Assembly: GCF_023078275.1 (NCBI RefSeq)
Contig: NC_062983.1
Span: 2,721,001-2,785,000 of the forward strand
Origin: Leguminivora glycinivorella
Lineage: Eukaryota > Arthropoda > Insecta > Lepidoptera > Tortricidae
Length of the DNA: 64,000 bases
Reading direction: 5' to 3'
In this document: positions 51,190 to 63,314 of the stretch, piece by piece
Layout of the letters: every line of letters begins with the position of its first letter
Numbering within the stretch: position 1 is the stretch's first letter
Made by a program: the position numbers and the translations under genes
The notes under the pieces: generated by a model
Told to the model about the DNA's origin: nothing
Databases searched by the model: none
What the model saw: only the letters and a program-made list of their open reading frames with translations

Positions 51190-52000
51190 GTTCGGTATAA
51201 CGAAATCAGCCTAGAGAATAGAACGTCTAATGTCATGTCACGTCGCTGATCATTGAGCAAGACATGAGAGATTTGTAACCTCAATTACAAGGCATCAGCC
51301 GGTCATTTTTGCGACTGTTCTACTTTGACAGATTTTCCTCCTTACCTCTATTCACCCTGGGTAAATTACATTTACTTATGATTTTAGTTCCATCGCGTAA
51401 ACACCAGAGGCGTAGCATTCGTCTATAGTTCTTTCTCCGTTTATTCATAAACTTAGAAAGGGACAGAAGCAGCTTCTTTGGAGTGAAGTTAGGTACAAAA
51501 TAATGTAAACAAACGTAAACTCACTCACTTTCTAAGTAAAGTAATACGGCTCTCACTTGGGCAGCCCATGGTAACGGTACAAGTATATTGATGGTTAGGA
51601 TATTATTTAATACCGAGTGGATGTTGGATTGCTAAAAAATAGGAATTGTAAAGTAAATATTAACAAATGTGGAATCCATAAAATATCCAACTTTTATCCA
51701 AAAAATATTCGCAGAAAGTAATCAACACGTTTTACAACCACCAGTTGAAACGATTTTAAAGCTTCATCAAAAAAAAAATCCTAAAAATAACTTTATTTCA
51801 TTTTAAATCTGTTTTTACGGTTTAACTCGACACCGTTTTTTTGTTCCTATGACTTGCCGAGTTAAAGCAAATTTGGTTGATGTAAGTTTGCCGTTCCTGT
51901 GTGAAAGCGAGATAGCAATAACTTTATATACATGCATCCTGCTCACGCGTGGCTTGCAGATTCGCACCTAGCCGCACAGCGGGTAGAAATGTATGAAACC
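51190..52000. other. No gene recognised
   Basis: Intergenic; nothing supported. Confidence 0.5.
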
Positions 52001-52001
52001 A

Positions 52002-52137
52002 GGCCCCGTAGCCGAATGGAGCCGCAGAAATGCAGTCTGACTTTGTCGCGCCAATACGCAAGAGTGATAGAGACAGATAGCTACAAAAGAGATATTATCG
52101 TGAGCGTTTCGTGAGTGTCTGTGCATTCGGCTTCGCA
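52002..52137 (+). repeat. 'GGCCCCGTAGCCGAATGG' family repeat, best copy
   Basis: Starts GGCCCCGTAGCCGAATGG and ends near 'GTGCATTCGGCTTCGC', an imperfect inverse of the start, which hints at terminal inverted repeats. Confidence 0.65.
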
Positions 52138-52165
52138 TACGTCGCACACTAGAGCCGCAAACACT

Positions 52166-53181
52166 GTATATGTCGCAGTAAGATAGATAAAGCCGTTATA
52201 TAGTTATAACCCTAAGAATATAATTATACGTCGTAACATAGTTAAAAGAAAGCGATTAATTGCTATCTTACTAGGAATATAACTATAATACGTTACTAGT
52301 TTAGTCATATAAATATATGACTGGATTCAGTTTAGTGAAATGATTGTAGGAGTGCGGCGGTGCGGCGGAGGTATAGTTATAACCCTAGGGATATAATTAT
52401 ATGCCGTAACATAGCTAAACAACCGCGTATTACTCTATATTAAGTCCCGTTTGCAATTTTAAAGATGTGCAAAAATCGTGAAAGTTTAAATCAGTGTTTT
52501 ATAATACGTATAGCGGGACGATTTGGAATAACAACACCGTCACTGACGTTAGAACAAAGTTTATTTTGTATCGAACATAGTACACAAGGTTTGGTTACTA
52601 AACAAACGAATCCTAGCTATATTAGTTAAAACGTAATAGTTAGGGCATGCTCCTGGTATTTCCCGGTTCTTGATCCCGGAAATTTTATGGTGGCGAAAGA
52701 ACCGGCCCGAACCCGCCCCCGTCTCCACTGCACCCCCGCACTACACTGCTACAATTATACTACAGAACTTAATCCAGTAATATCACTATATTACTTAACT
52801 AGACGCGTATTATAAAATTATATCCCTAGACTAAGTTTAATCCAGTGATATAATTATATAACTAAACTAGTAACGTAGGATTATAATTATATTCCTAGTA
52901 AGATGGTAAGGAATCGCTTTCGTTTAGCTATGTTACGGCATATAATTATATCCCTAGGGTTATAACTATACCTCCGCCGCACCGCCGCACTCCTGCCTAC
53001 AATCATTTCACTAAACTGAATCCAGTCATATAACTATATGACTAAACTAGTAACGTATTATAGTTATATTCCTAGTAAGATAGCAATTAATCGCTTTCGT
53101 TTAACTATGTTACGACGTATAATTATATTCCTAGGGTTATAACTATATAACGGCTTTATCTATCTTACTGCGACATATACA
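52166..53181. mobile_element. 1-kb foldback element with about 270-bp arms and inner sub-repeats
   Basis: The left arm from 'TATATGTCGCAGTAAGATAG' through 'GTTATATAGTTATAACCCTA' and 'GGAGTGCGGCGGTGCGGCGG' is inverted at 52900-53181. Within each arm 'ATAGTTATAACCCTA' and 'GTAACATAG(T/C)TAAA' occur twice. A related inverse also runs through the centre (52790-52900). No ORF. Confidence 0.8.
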
Positions 53182-53192
53182 CATTATGCGGC

Positions 53193-54055
53193 CTTTTTTT
53201 TTTTGTTTAGGGGGGAAAATGCGTTCCGCATACCACTTGGGTGCGAGGGGAGACTCGAGCAGTTATGTGAGACTCCCGTATTGGCTAACGAGGCCACGGT
53301 ATACCCACTAAAAACCCCCCACATGCCACCTCGCCGCCTTGTTGGCGGGGTTACCGGAACACTTGCGCTCACAACGGCGACCCCGCCGGCGGCAGCCGCT
53401 CACGTGCAGCTTCTCCGCGGATGCCCATCGGCCCTCCACAATGAGTGCGCCAGATGACAGGGCGCACCTTCCTCCTCGGCCGCTTATAAGTACAGTGACG
53501 GACCCCCTCGAGTCCGCCACAAAGAGGCCATGGGCGCCAGAATATTCCAGCGCCCAGCGGTGGAAATGGTCTTTGGTTCCAACGCTAACCAAGTCGGCCG
53601 CAAAGAATAGCGAGAACGACACACCGTAACACCGGCACTCCTCTTCCCTTGCGGCCCCACCAATGCCGCTACAGCGGAGCGGCCCCGCCAAGGGCGCAGG
53701 GGGTAGGGAGAGTGGCGCACCGCTATACCATCACGCCTCTCCCCCTGCGATCCCACCTCGGCTACCGAGGGAGGGCACAGAGCGGAATCCCATACTGCCG
53801 GATCTTCCCTCCCACCGCAGTCCTCCCAAATGCATCTCAAGTGGGCTTTACAAGCCCATTTGGAGCATCCTCCTCGGGCCAGCTCGCCCAGCAACAAGCC
53901 GGCCCTGGTTGCCTCTTCGCTTCACCGTGGGTGACCAAGCCACGGTTACTAAGCCCCTCCACCACGACAAGGTGAGCAACCTGCGGGGGGATGCACTATG
54001 CGGCCTGCCGCAACCTCACGCGGCTAGCCGCTTAGTGCGTACTAGCCTTTAATTT
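53193..54055 (-). mobile_element. R1-group-like LINE 3' region with poly(A), minus strand
   Basis: GC-rich DNA ending on the minus strand in a run of 11 A (plus-strand T run at 53193-53205) right next to the foldback element. 'TTTTTAGTGGGTATACC' near 53290 resembles the copy at 26390-26704. Overlapping frames of 100-137 codons on both strands have no domain I can name, so the coding part is decayed or absent. Confidence 0.4.
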
Positions 54056-54059
54056 GCTT

Positions 54060-54399
54060 TTCTAAGGTGATGATGAGAGATGTGTGAGAACCAACCAATA
54101 GCATGGTATTCTTCTCGACCTATACCAAGCCAATTAAATATACATGCAAAATTTTCACAAGATAGTCACTTTAAAAGAAAGTTTTAAATTCTTAAAAGCC
54201 ATACTGATGCTACAACGTGGCATATTTCATAAGGTCGTATTCACAGCTCATTAGATACCGCAGCGATATGACTCAGAACTGTCAGTGACAAATGCGTTTA
54301 AAGTTGATCGAATGTCACTTTTGACAACTGTATCTGACTTTGGAATTGTATCGTACTTATAGATTGGTATCGTATTACTGACAGATTGTTATTGAATCT
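54060..54399. other. No gene recognised
   Basis: Intergenic; ends in (CATA)n at the RTE tail. Confidence 0.5.
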
Positions 54400-54668
54400 A
54401 CATACATACATACATACATACAATCACGCCTGTTTCCCAGAGGGGTAGGCAGAGATCACGGAATTCCATTTACTACGATCCTTACAAACCACTTTCGCTT
54501 CACACACTTTCATAACGTTTCTCATACACGCTCGTCGGTTTCGAGTACTTTTGACCTGGACTTTTTGCAATATTTCCCCGATTTGAACAAGAAAAGTTCG
54601 CCTAGGTCTTCCACTTCCAACTGACCCTTCCACTCTTTTTTCATATACTTTCTTCGTTACTATCCTTG
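54400..54668 (-). pseudogene. RTE-type LINE fragment, same family as 18972-19568
   Basis: 69 codons (54424-54633), 'GSVGSGRPRRTFLVQIGEIL' to 'ISAYPSGKQA', nearly identical to the 19-kb copy but cut off earlier. TTGAATCT flanks it at 54392-54399 and 54669-54676, a likely target duplication. Confidence 0.8.
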
Positions 54669-54699
54669 TTGAATCTGTATGCTGATATCTTCAAAACGT

Positions 54700-55084
54700 C
54701 CGAATTTGTCTATCTGCTACCACTAAGGTTACTCAATTACTTAAAGTAGACTTATTATATAGATAGTATTTGTATCGCTACAAATACGCTGGCTAGCCCT
54801 ACTCAAATGCTCGCGTATCAATATTAATAGTACCCTGTTTTAAAATCCCAAATTACTGTGTTTTCAGTACTTTAATAACCATTTATGTGCTTTATGAGTA
54901 CCAACTTAATTTGCAGCTATGCCAATAACGGCCCAGATCGGTCGTTATTCCAAGGTTTTATTCGACTCCTTTTAAGGGCGGTTAGTGACATCACGGAGGT
55001 AAAAGGGATTTTGTGAAGTGTGGAAATATTTGCTTAACAATTAATAAGGAACGTGAAAGAATTGAGAGGCAATATTAATAGTAT
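54700..55084. other. No gene recognised
   Basis: Intergenic; nothing supported. Confidence 0.5.
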
Positions 55085-57110
55085 ATTATACAATCGTGAT
55101 ATAATACAAAAAAATTCAGTCGAGTACCATGTTTAGGCTACTAAGCTTGCTGAGTGGCCTAATAGTAGGTACAACACGAGAGTGAAAAGCTTATAAATTA
55201 CATCACTATTGTATACAATACTTTTTCTATGAGTCATCAATGTCATCATCTTCATCATCAATGGACGAAAAATATCATCATTCAAGTTAAAATTAATGTT
55301 AATTAAATAGCGTCGTTCACCGTTGTACACAGAACACCCCACTAGAAGCCTAATGCAAGCGATATTGTTCGAGACGCAAATCACCAATCCTTGCGGGGTG
55401 AGGCGGGCGCGCACGGTGCTGCCATTGGTCGTTTCAAATAATGGCGCGCCTTTACGATTAGCAGTAGGGATGGGAATGGGACATGTCTATTATAGACAAT
55501 GGTACCGGTACCAGTACTGTGGTGAATTTGTTTTGCAACAAATTATAATATTATAATTAAATTATAATAAGGCCTAGTTACCCTTCGGGTTGGAAGGTCA
55601 GATGGCAGTCGCTTTCATAAAACTAGTGCCTACGCCAAATCTTGGGATTAGTTTCCAAAGCGGACGGCTCCCATGAGCCGTGGCGAATGCCGATGCCGGG
55701 ATAACGCAAGGAGGATGATGATTGTGATAGCACCTCAATAAAAATCATTCTAGTAACTAATAACTAAACTGTGCATTTTTACTTACGTTTACTAAGTTAA
55801 ATTACCAACTAAATATTCTAAACTAATCAATCAACTAAATAACACTACAGACTCTACAGATTCTAGATAATTATTAACAATTACAAATCTGCTTTCTTTT
55901 ATATTTCATAAAATGGTAGCACATGGTACGAACGGCAGTACGAAGTTCCCGCAACAGACATAAACTATCCCTAGTCGTTTACGTGAAAGGGATAGCATAT
56001 CGCATTGTTAACTAGGCAAAAAGGGATGGACGCGCCTCGGCGCCGCTCAGTACAACCATATTGACCAGTATAAATGAACTCCGCGGATAATAAACAATAT
56101 TCAACAAAATAATTAATTTGACTTAACTGTTGAATGTTATTCCATCTTTTTTAAATGTAGAAGTGTTAGAAGACTTGCCACACCACTTTATGCTGCAAGA
56201 GACCATTGTTTGCAACCAAATTTGATTATTTAAGATTTTTTCCCGAGCGGACACGAACACTGTTAGTGGGTCGTATACTTGGGCGCTACTGATCGGTGTC
56301 GCACGCGTTCAAACTTTTATAAACCTGATTTGTCGTATGCTTGGTGACCGCGAGTCGCCCTGTAAGGGCCGTCTTGTTGTATTGGTCTGTGCCGTTGTAT
56401 CAACATCGAATTACCTAGCAAACATTTGTTTTGTTTGTAATAACCGTCTCTGATCGGTCGATAACGCGACAGATAAAAATATTTGTTTCAGATGCAGAAA
56501 AATTTGTCAGGTAATGGAAATTAGTATAGAGCCTGTGTGAAATTCTATTTTTAATTTTTTTTCTACTTGTCGACTGTAATCTGTCAATTAGGACACCACA
56601 GACTAAACTATAAGTGCTAACTTTTCAGTGTTGGATACTCTATAGCAGTTCCGACTCAATTATATATAATAAGCTCATTATAGTTGACTTTAGTTAACTG
56701 TAATAATTTCAAAAATAGAACTTCATACAATTTCTATACTAATTTGCGATACCTGGCAAATTTTCCTGCATCTGAAACACATTTTTTTTTATCTGTCGCG
56801 TTATCGGCCAATCAGAGACGGTTATTACAAACAATTGGTTGCTAGGTAATTCGATGTTGATACAACGGTGAACGACTCTATTAACATTAATTTTAACTTG
56901 CATGAATGATGATATTTCCGTCCATTGATGATGAAGATGATGACTCGTAGAAAAAGTATTGTATACAATACAATAGTGATATAATTAAGCTTTTCACTCT
57001 CGTACCGTACTATTAGGCCACTCAGCAAGCTTCGTGGCCTAAACATGGTACTCGACTGAAAAGCTTTGTATTACATCACGATTGTATAAAATACTATTTT
57101 AGTTAACTAA
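55085..57110. mobile_element. 2-kb element with about 245-bp inverted arms, containing a SINE and an inner foldback
   Basis: The left arm (55085-55330: 'GAGTACCATGTTTAGGC', 'ATTGTATACAATACTTTTTC', 'TCACCGTTGTA') is inverted at 56862-57110. A second inverted pair lies inside at 56382-56540 and 56713-56870 ('CATCGAATTACCTAG', 'GATAACGCGACAGATAAAAA'). The SINE 3' half at 55570-55735 is an insertion. No transposase is seen. Confidence 0.7.
55570..55735 (+). repeat. 3' half of the GATGATG SINE
   Basis: 'CCCTTCGGGTTGGAAGGTCA', 'CATGAGCCGTGGCGAATGCC', 'GGGATAACGCAAGGAGGATG' match 43001-43323 in inverse orientation. A 6-bp repeat (GCCGAT) interrupts it near 55693. Confidence 0.8.
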
Positions 57111-57126
57111 AGTGAAGTGTAATGAA

Positions 57127-58306
57127 ATAAAATAAAACTATGGAAACGGATTAAATCGCGTATAATGAATTTAAAATACATCCCGACGTTTCGAACTCTT
57201 TACAGCGTTCGTGGTCAACGGGTGACTGAGGAAAAATTAAAATGTGCAAAAGCTACCCACTTACAAGAAATATTAACGAACCATGACCACAAATAATATA
57301 GATTTCTAAGGCAGGTTCACACACTATTAATAAAGCCAGTTATACAATATTCAAAAAATTTACCATTACTCTGTTAAAAAATAATTAACCAAATAATCTA
57401 CACAAAATTGACAAAGAAACAAACTGCAAATGTCCAACACCATACAACACAAATGCCTCACAGCCTTCGTCGTGCTTGTTCCATTATCAGATCAGCCACA
57501 TCTTGAAACGGGCTTCTATTAAAACTTATTTCAAGCCTATGAAGAAGATGTCCCAATTCCTGAGGCCTGTGAAATGTCAAACTCCTCTACAAAGCGCGGG
57601 AGTGTACAGGCTAGACTGTGAGTGCGGGCTGTCATATGTGGGACAGACGAAACGAAGCATTTCCACACGGGTGAAGGAACACATAGCGGATGTCAAGCAC
57701 CGTCGGCAAAGGTCTGCAGTCTCTGAACATGTCATGGATAAAGTCAATCATGCTATAAAGTTTGACAAGCCTCTGGTTCTCGCTAAGGAGAAGCGATATA
57801 TACCCAGAATGTTGCGAGAGGCCATTGAGATCAGGAAATATCCAAACTTTAATAGAGAGGATGGCTTTACTTTACCACCGGCTTGGGATCCAGTAGTACA
57901 TCTGATAATGGAACAAGCACGACGAAAGCTGTGAGGCATTTGTGTTGTATGGTGTTGGACATTTGCAGTTTGTTTCTTTGTCAATTTTGTGTAGATTATT
58001 TGGTTAATTATTTTTTAACAGAGTAATGGTAAATTTTTTGAATATTGTATAACTGGCTTTATTAATAGTGTGTGAACCTGCCTTAGAAATTAGAAATCTA
58101 TATTATTTGTGGTCATGGTTCGTTAATATTTCTTGTAAGTGGGTAGCTTTTGCACATTTTAATTTTTCCTCAGTCACCCGTTGACCACGAACGCTGTAAA
58201 GAGTTCGAAACGTCGGGATGTATTTTAAATTCATTATACGCGATTTAATCCGTTTCCATAGTTTTATTTCATGAGTAACTATCGCGGTAACCGAAGACAA
58301 TATTAT
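57127..58306 (+). mobile_element. Penelope-like element with inverted arms and target duplication
   Basis: 57127-57492 is the inverse of 57900-58268, so the endonuclease ORF is enclosed by arms of about 365 bp made from the element's own 3' end. GTAATGAAAT at 57119-57128 and 58307-58316 is a likely target duplication of 10 bp. Such complex copies with inverted partial units are known in Penelope elements. The reverse transcriptase is missing. Confidence 0.75.
57482..57934 (+). pseudogene. Penelope GIY-YIG endonuclease domain, open but lacking the reverse transcriptase
   Basis: About 150 codons from inside the linker to a natural stop at 57932. 'GVYRLDCECGLSYVGQTKRS' supplies the GIY-YIG core and the C-x-C, 'RVKEHIADVKH' the next conserved helix, then 'FDKPLVLAKEKRYIPRMLRE' and 'IRKYPNFNREDG'. 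The frame is intact through the point where the 18-kb copy has a 4-bp insertion. There is no own start codon; the sequence before it is the inverted 3' tail. Confidence 0.85.
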
Positions 58307-58316
58307 GTAATGAAAT

Positions 58317-58510
58317 ATTTTATGACTAATTGTCAAAGACTATCCAATACTGAAAAATCAGCACGTATAGTTTAGTCTGTGGTATCAATTGACAGATTAA
58401 AGTCGACGGGTGGTGTGTTCAATCTTTCATCACTGATCACAGAACAATTTGACTGTTTCAATGATCAATTGATAATTATTTCAGTCTAGATAATTCAGTC
58501 AGAAGACGCA
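58317..58510. other. Inverse of 56566-56650, otherwise unremarkable
   Basis: 58333-58413 ('CAGCACGTATAGTTTAGTCT', 'CAATTGACAGATTAAAGTC') is inverse to 56566-56650, on the far side of the Penelope insertion, so the host foldback continues here. Confidence 0.6.
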
Positions 58511-58599
58511 GTGAACAAAATCATCGATTCAAACAGCTGCGATCATTTGTTTTCAAATTACGTCCTTACTAAAGTGAACACCAAAGAATGCAGTTTTTA

Positions 58600-59102
58600 T
58601 AACGACTTACTTATAGGCATTTTGATAAGTAATATAGGTATAAATAATATAATAACGAAGACTCGCCTCTTTAATCAATGTGTCCTGCCCACCATGACCT
58701 ACGGTGGCGAAACATGGACGCTCACTAAAAAGGCTGTGCATAAGATCCGAGTTGTACAGAGAGCCATGGAGAGTGCCATGCTCGGTATCAAGATTCAAGA
58801 TCGGGTGAGGAATGCCGAGATCCGTCGTCGCACCAAGGTGCTAGACGTGGGTTTCGTCATTACCAAACTAAAATGGAGTTGGGCGGGACATGTTGCTAAG
58901 CAGACTGATGGCAGATGGACTAAAATGTTAACAGAATGGTGGCCGCTCACAGATGTAAGAAGCGCTTGGCATCCGTTAGATCGTTAGGTGGACGACATCC
59001 GGAAAATTGCGGGTCACAAATGGATGAGACTAGCTCAGGACCGGGACAAGTGGCGAAGTAGAAGAGAGGCCTATGCTCAGCAGTGGGCGATAAAATGCTG
59101 AT
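58600..59102 (+). pseudogene. RTE-type LINE C-terminus, second subfamily, with a stop
   Basis: 'LFNQCVLPTMTYGGETWTLT', 'DRVRNAEIRRRTKVLDV', 'KLKWSWAGHVA' lead to a stop at 58985-58987 where the family has 'GRP..RW'. The frame goes on as 'WVDDIRKIAGHKWMRLAQDR' and 'DKWRSRREAYAQQWA' to about 59100. So one substitution (TAG) breaks an otherwise readable 3' end; no RT remains. Confidence 0.75.
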
Positions 59103-59124
59103 ATGATGAAATGGTATAATAATA

Positions 59125-59360
59125 AATAAATAATGATTATAGGACAGTCTTACACAGATTTACTGAGTCCCACAGTAAGCTCAAGATGGCTTGTGTTGCA
59201 GGTACTCAAACAACTATATATATTATATACAAATACTTATATATATAGAAAACAACCATGACTCAGGAACAAATATCTGTGCTCAACTGCTCATCACACA
59301 AATAAATGCCTTTATCGGGATTTGGACCCGGGACCGCGGCATAGCAGGCAACGTCAAACA
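59125..59360 (-). repeat. tRNA-derived SINE, minus strand
   Basis: Inverse of the 19969 family with 'CACACAAATAAATGCC', a B-box remnant 'GGGATTTGGACCCGGGACCG' and 'CATAGCAGGCAACGTCA'. It was inserted just after the RTE end. Confidence 0.75.
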
Positions 59361-59404
59361 AAGTAAACATCAACGTTTTCCAAAAATACTTCTGTCAACA
59401 CAAC

Positions 59405-59890
59405 CTAATAGAATAGAATAGAATAGAATAGAATTCATTTATTTAACGTCACAACATGGTACACACAAAAAGAAGAAGGCATGCAAACAAAACATACAAT
59501 GGACGCTAAATAGGACCCTCACTCAGCATGGTGCCACGGCAACCCGCAGCGCTGGTTTTCTGTGAGGACCTAGGTTTAGTGGCGGCACGTACGCCAACGA
59601 CACATAAAAACAATTAAGAAAAAAAACAAGAGAATAATTAAAATAAACATACAAAATCAAATTATAAAAAATAAGAAACACAACAGCCGTTACAAAAAAA
59701 AAAAAAAAAAACAGAAGAATTTATAAAATATTTTGACGGTAGGACAACAATACCAAGTGTGTTAGTGAACCGCAGAATAATACTCTCGCTTCGGTCACCA
59801 GTCACTCTCAGGCAGCATATTAATACTGGAGGTAGGGCATAGCGAATGATATTCCGCTTTGTGTGGTAGGGCACAGCACAGCGGATATCA
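59405..59890 (-). repeat. LINE 3' end with (TATTC)n tail, minus strand
   Basis: Plus-strand (AGAAT)n at 59409-59434 is the tail; 'CAGCGCTGGTTTTC' at about 59548 resembles the LINE end at 61523-61860. A run of about 18 A lies near 59694-59711. No coding part is seen. Confidence 0.45.
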
Positions 59891-60000
59891 TCTCGCTCGA
59901 ATCTAGAGCAGAGCCCAACTGGGGAAGTACCTCCGCCTTACATAAGACCACAGCCAAATAGCACTAGACCTTACTCATAGTGTTGTGTTCCTGCCGGTGA

Positions 60001-60300
60001 GTAAGGCTGCCAGAGCTCAACGAGGCTGCGGTGTGCTGGTGACGGAAGGACCTACGGAACTAATTTGTTCCATCTATTGTCCTTTAAGTCGTCGGCAACC
60101 CGAACCCTCCTTAGAACTTGTACACTCCTTTTTGCTGTGTACTTGACACAGCAAAAGGGAGTGTACAAGTTTCTAATGGGTTGGCAACGCGCATGTGACA
60201 CTCCATGAGTTGCATTCGTCCATAGGTTACGGTGACCACTTTCCATGAGGCGGACTGTGTGTTTGTTTGCCACCAATGTAGTATAAAAAAGATAAAAAAT
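60001..60300 (+). repeat. SINE-like repeat with A-rich end, copy 2
   Basis: Matches 44830-45120 nearly throughout, including the internal hairpin around 60113-60172, and ends 'GTAGTATAAAAAAGATAAAA'. Confidence 0.75.
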
Positions 60301-60581
60301 GTATATTGATTATGAATCAAAAAATCTTTGAGTTTCTTATAAAATATTAGATTTTCTATAAAGACATAACCTCAACGCTTTGGCCAAAGTGAACGCTCTT
60401 TCTTTAGCCCTAACTTTACGCCATCAATTAGCAAGCTTAACTGAAGCTCATGAAAACATTGACGTTTTTTTCTAGAAGACATTGATATAGATTATTAATA
60501 AGTTACTAACGTTAACAGATAAAATACCTACGCTTTATTTAACTTATACTAATGAGTTACTACGTAAAACTCAGAAGAATA
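60301..60581. other. No gene recognised
   Basis: Intergenic. 'CGCCATCAATTAGCAAG' recurs as 'TGCCATCAATTAGTAAG' near 61240. Confidence 0.5.
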
Positions 60582-60589
60582 GTAGGTAC

Positions 60590-61036
60590 TAGGCTTGTGT
60601 CGTTCACGAACTATGAACTGTTAGGAATAAAATCCCATCAATGACCAAAATGAACTGAATCTTTCCGTGCTCTGTGAATCGGTCTTTGCTCATTTAGTTC
60701 AGTATAGGATCGGTGAGCGCGAGCGGTTCGGAACGAGAACGAGTGTGTGACTGCGCCGACCGAGAGCGAGCTATTTAGCAGAGCAACACAAAAACGTCAA
60801 GTTTTCATATTAATCTTCGGTTACTTACAACCTTTCGGCCCGGAATTGTTATTATCTGTGAACTATTCTATCATTTTGACAATATTTGGTCCAATTCGTT
60901 CTGATCTTTCCGACCGTAGTGGTAGCTGGTCTGGCTGAACTAAATGAGCAAAAGACCTAAAAGAGCGAACTAGTTCGTGGGAGCGATTGAACGAGATCGG
61001 AGCGCTCCGATCAACGAACGAAACGGCACAAGCCTA
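60590..61036. mobile_element. hAT-type MITE, 447 bp, with exact 8-bp target duplication
   Basis: Ends TAGGCTTGTGTCGTTC and GGCACAAGCCTA. GTAGGTAC flanks it exactly at 60582-60589 and 61037-61044. 'GAACTAAATGAGC' words occur in both orientations inside. Confidence 0.85.
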
Positions 61037-61044
61037 GTAGGTAC

Positions 61045-61520
61045 GAGCCACGCGACTACACTACAGTCACTACACCAGACTTGCGCGTGGCGCCCCTTGG
61101 CCACTTGTTCATTCGAGTGAACGGCTAGCGTGTAGGTACTTAACGCGCGACCGCGAGCGAGTGACGTAGCCTTGACATTGATATGAAGACACAGTCTTAA
61201 GCTTATCGCTACGCTCAAAGCTCGCTGCCTGGCTCCAGCCTTATGCCATCAATTAGTAAGTAACTGAAGATCGCTCCCAATTAGAATCGTCAGGGTAATT
61301 GATCATGAAAACATTCCCGTTCTGAAAATTCTGTTTATTTTACGGGAACGTTTTCAATTGGAGCCGCTAGGATGATTTTGTCTGGCTACATTTTGAGCAG
61401 TGAATATACAGTCAACCAATCGGAACCCTAGGCCACTGTAGAACTATGTCATATATGTATAACAATCTCTTATATGTATAACAATTCTTAGCCTTTAAGA
61501 ACAATCACTGTACAATTTTA
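61045..61520. other. No gene recognised
   Basis: Intergenic; nothing supported. Confidence 0.5.
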
Positions 61521-61522
61521 TC

Positions 61523-61860
61523 AATCAATCAATCAATCAATCAATCAATTATTTATTCGTGATAACTACAAAATACACAAGTAAGAAAACAGAAACAGCA
61601 AATAAAAGAAATTAAACATATAAGTTACCACGAAATGGTCCCGACTCAGCATAAAATGCTAACCCAAGGGTCAGCGCTGGTCTTCCGTCGGGACCATTTT
61701 GTTGGTCACGAACGCAGCTGTACGACGCGGACCCGTGACATAGTGAACGCAGCGCAATGTTATAACTAAACGCAGCGGCGAGCGCCATCTTGTCTGTCGC
61801 TAAGACGTCATACGTCATGTTACTGTTATGTCATCAGCCCACGTCGCACAGTATGTTATT
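61523..61860 (-). repeat. LINE 3' end with (ATTG)n tail, minus strand
   Basis: Plus-strand (CAAT)n at 61523-61550, then 'TATTTATTCGTGATAACTAC' and 'AGCGCTGGTCTTCCGTCGGG'. The minus-strand frame 61612-61818 carries no domain. Confidence 0.45.
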
Positions 61861-61869
61861 TTATATACA

Positions 61870-63230
61870 TATTATTGCCAATGTAGCTAACTCTAGTACA
61901 AATAGACGAACACAGTGCAGAAGACGAAAACAAATTATACTATAATGTTATTGAATATACCATTAAGTCCAATGTTTACTACAATAAAACAATGAAAGTG
62001 TACAGACTTAACCTAATCAACTACCATGTGTTAGTGAAAAGTTTCTACAGCAAAATGGCATTGATTTTAATGTGAAACGAAGTTATACGAAGAAAATATA
62101 ATAAATTACAAAAATAGAAGGCTATACAAGGCGAGTGTGGTAAAGCGGTGAGAGGATATAAAGGTGAAAACAACAGAGGAAAGAATTACACGAAAATGGG
62201 ACAGAAAAAACAGGTACTTATTTAATACTTGCTTAGCTAAAAGGGCAAAGACTGGACAATATCTTTGCCCCTTTGCCAAACCTCATGTGCTCAAGAAAAC
62301 AGCTGAAAAAATTACATAATACATATTTTGCAGCACACAATTTCAATAATTAAATGAACAAAAACACAAACACATAACATAATAAGCACTAAGCACTAAG
62401 CAATTATGTTTTTATTAATAAATTATTTGTATTTATTTGTATTTGTATAGTGACTATGTCAAATTTAAGTTTTTCGTGTCTATTTAAAACACTCGTTTTA
62501 GTATTTTAATGGTCCAGAACTTGTAATGTAGTATACTATTTTATAATTCAAACAACAACATTACAGTCCTATCCAAAATATAATATTTAAAGTATCCTAT
62601 TTCGCGAATCGAGCTCTAAGTGGCAGTATTAAAATAATCTTCCCCGCCCCAGTATCGCATGACGTCTAAGCAAAACCCGCAATCGCATAATTACCAGAAT
62701 TAAGCCACTTTCGCGGGTAGGTAGATAACGACATTTATACCATTTTTTCGCTCGCGTGTTTGGGCAGAATTTGAAAGTCAGATTTGCCAACAAAATCCTC
62801 TGCCGGCCATTATTCAAATTTATTTGCTACTAGCTTCCCCACACTGCTTCGTTCGCGTTTTTTCGGGTGTTGAGGAATGCTTTTGCATTTTATAGCGGGT
62901 TTTTTATCGTTAAGGATGACCGTTTCAAAGGGTCAGTGTGAAATGTTTTTGTATTGGGCTGGTTTGAATTATGAGGTGTTGGTTCGTGCAAACGATTGTC
63001 ACTTGTTTAAATAACGATTTTTTTATGTTGTCAGACCATTGACATCTACAGCAACATCTGCGTGAGTACCCGTAAGAATTGACAACATTTCAGATTTTTG
63101 AGTACTACCTTTTATTGCTTGGTTTGAAAGAACTCAATACTAAAAGATACACGTGTTTTTTTATTTTTCCAAAAACTGCTATTTTAATGAGAAAATCCCT
63201 TCTTGTTACTACTTCGAGCAGAAAGAGCGT
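61870..63230. other. No gene recognised
   Basis: AT-rich intergenic DNA. A weak start of the 'CTAGCTTTTGCCCGC' repeat is at 62830-62870 ('CTAGCTTCCCCACACTGCTT'). No other feature can be supported. Confidence 0.45.
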
Positions 63231-63314
63231 ATTAACTATAAAACTCCCGTGAGACTCATACATATTTAAAAATATATTTTTTTATTTTTTTTTTATTTGT
63301 ATGCGTCGCGCTCT

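Noticed and set aside
53308..53975. Overlapping frames of 96-137 aa on both strands
   Set aside because: GC-rich LINE 3' region; no domain and mutually exclusive frames.
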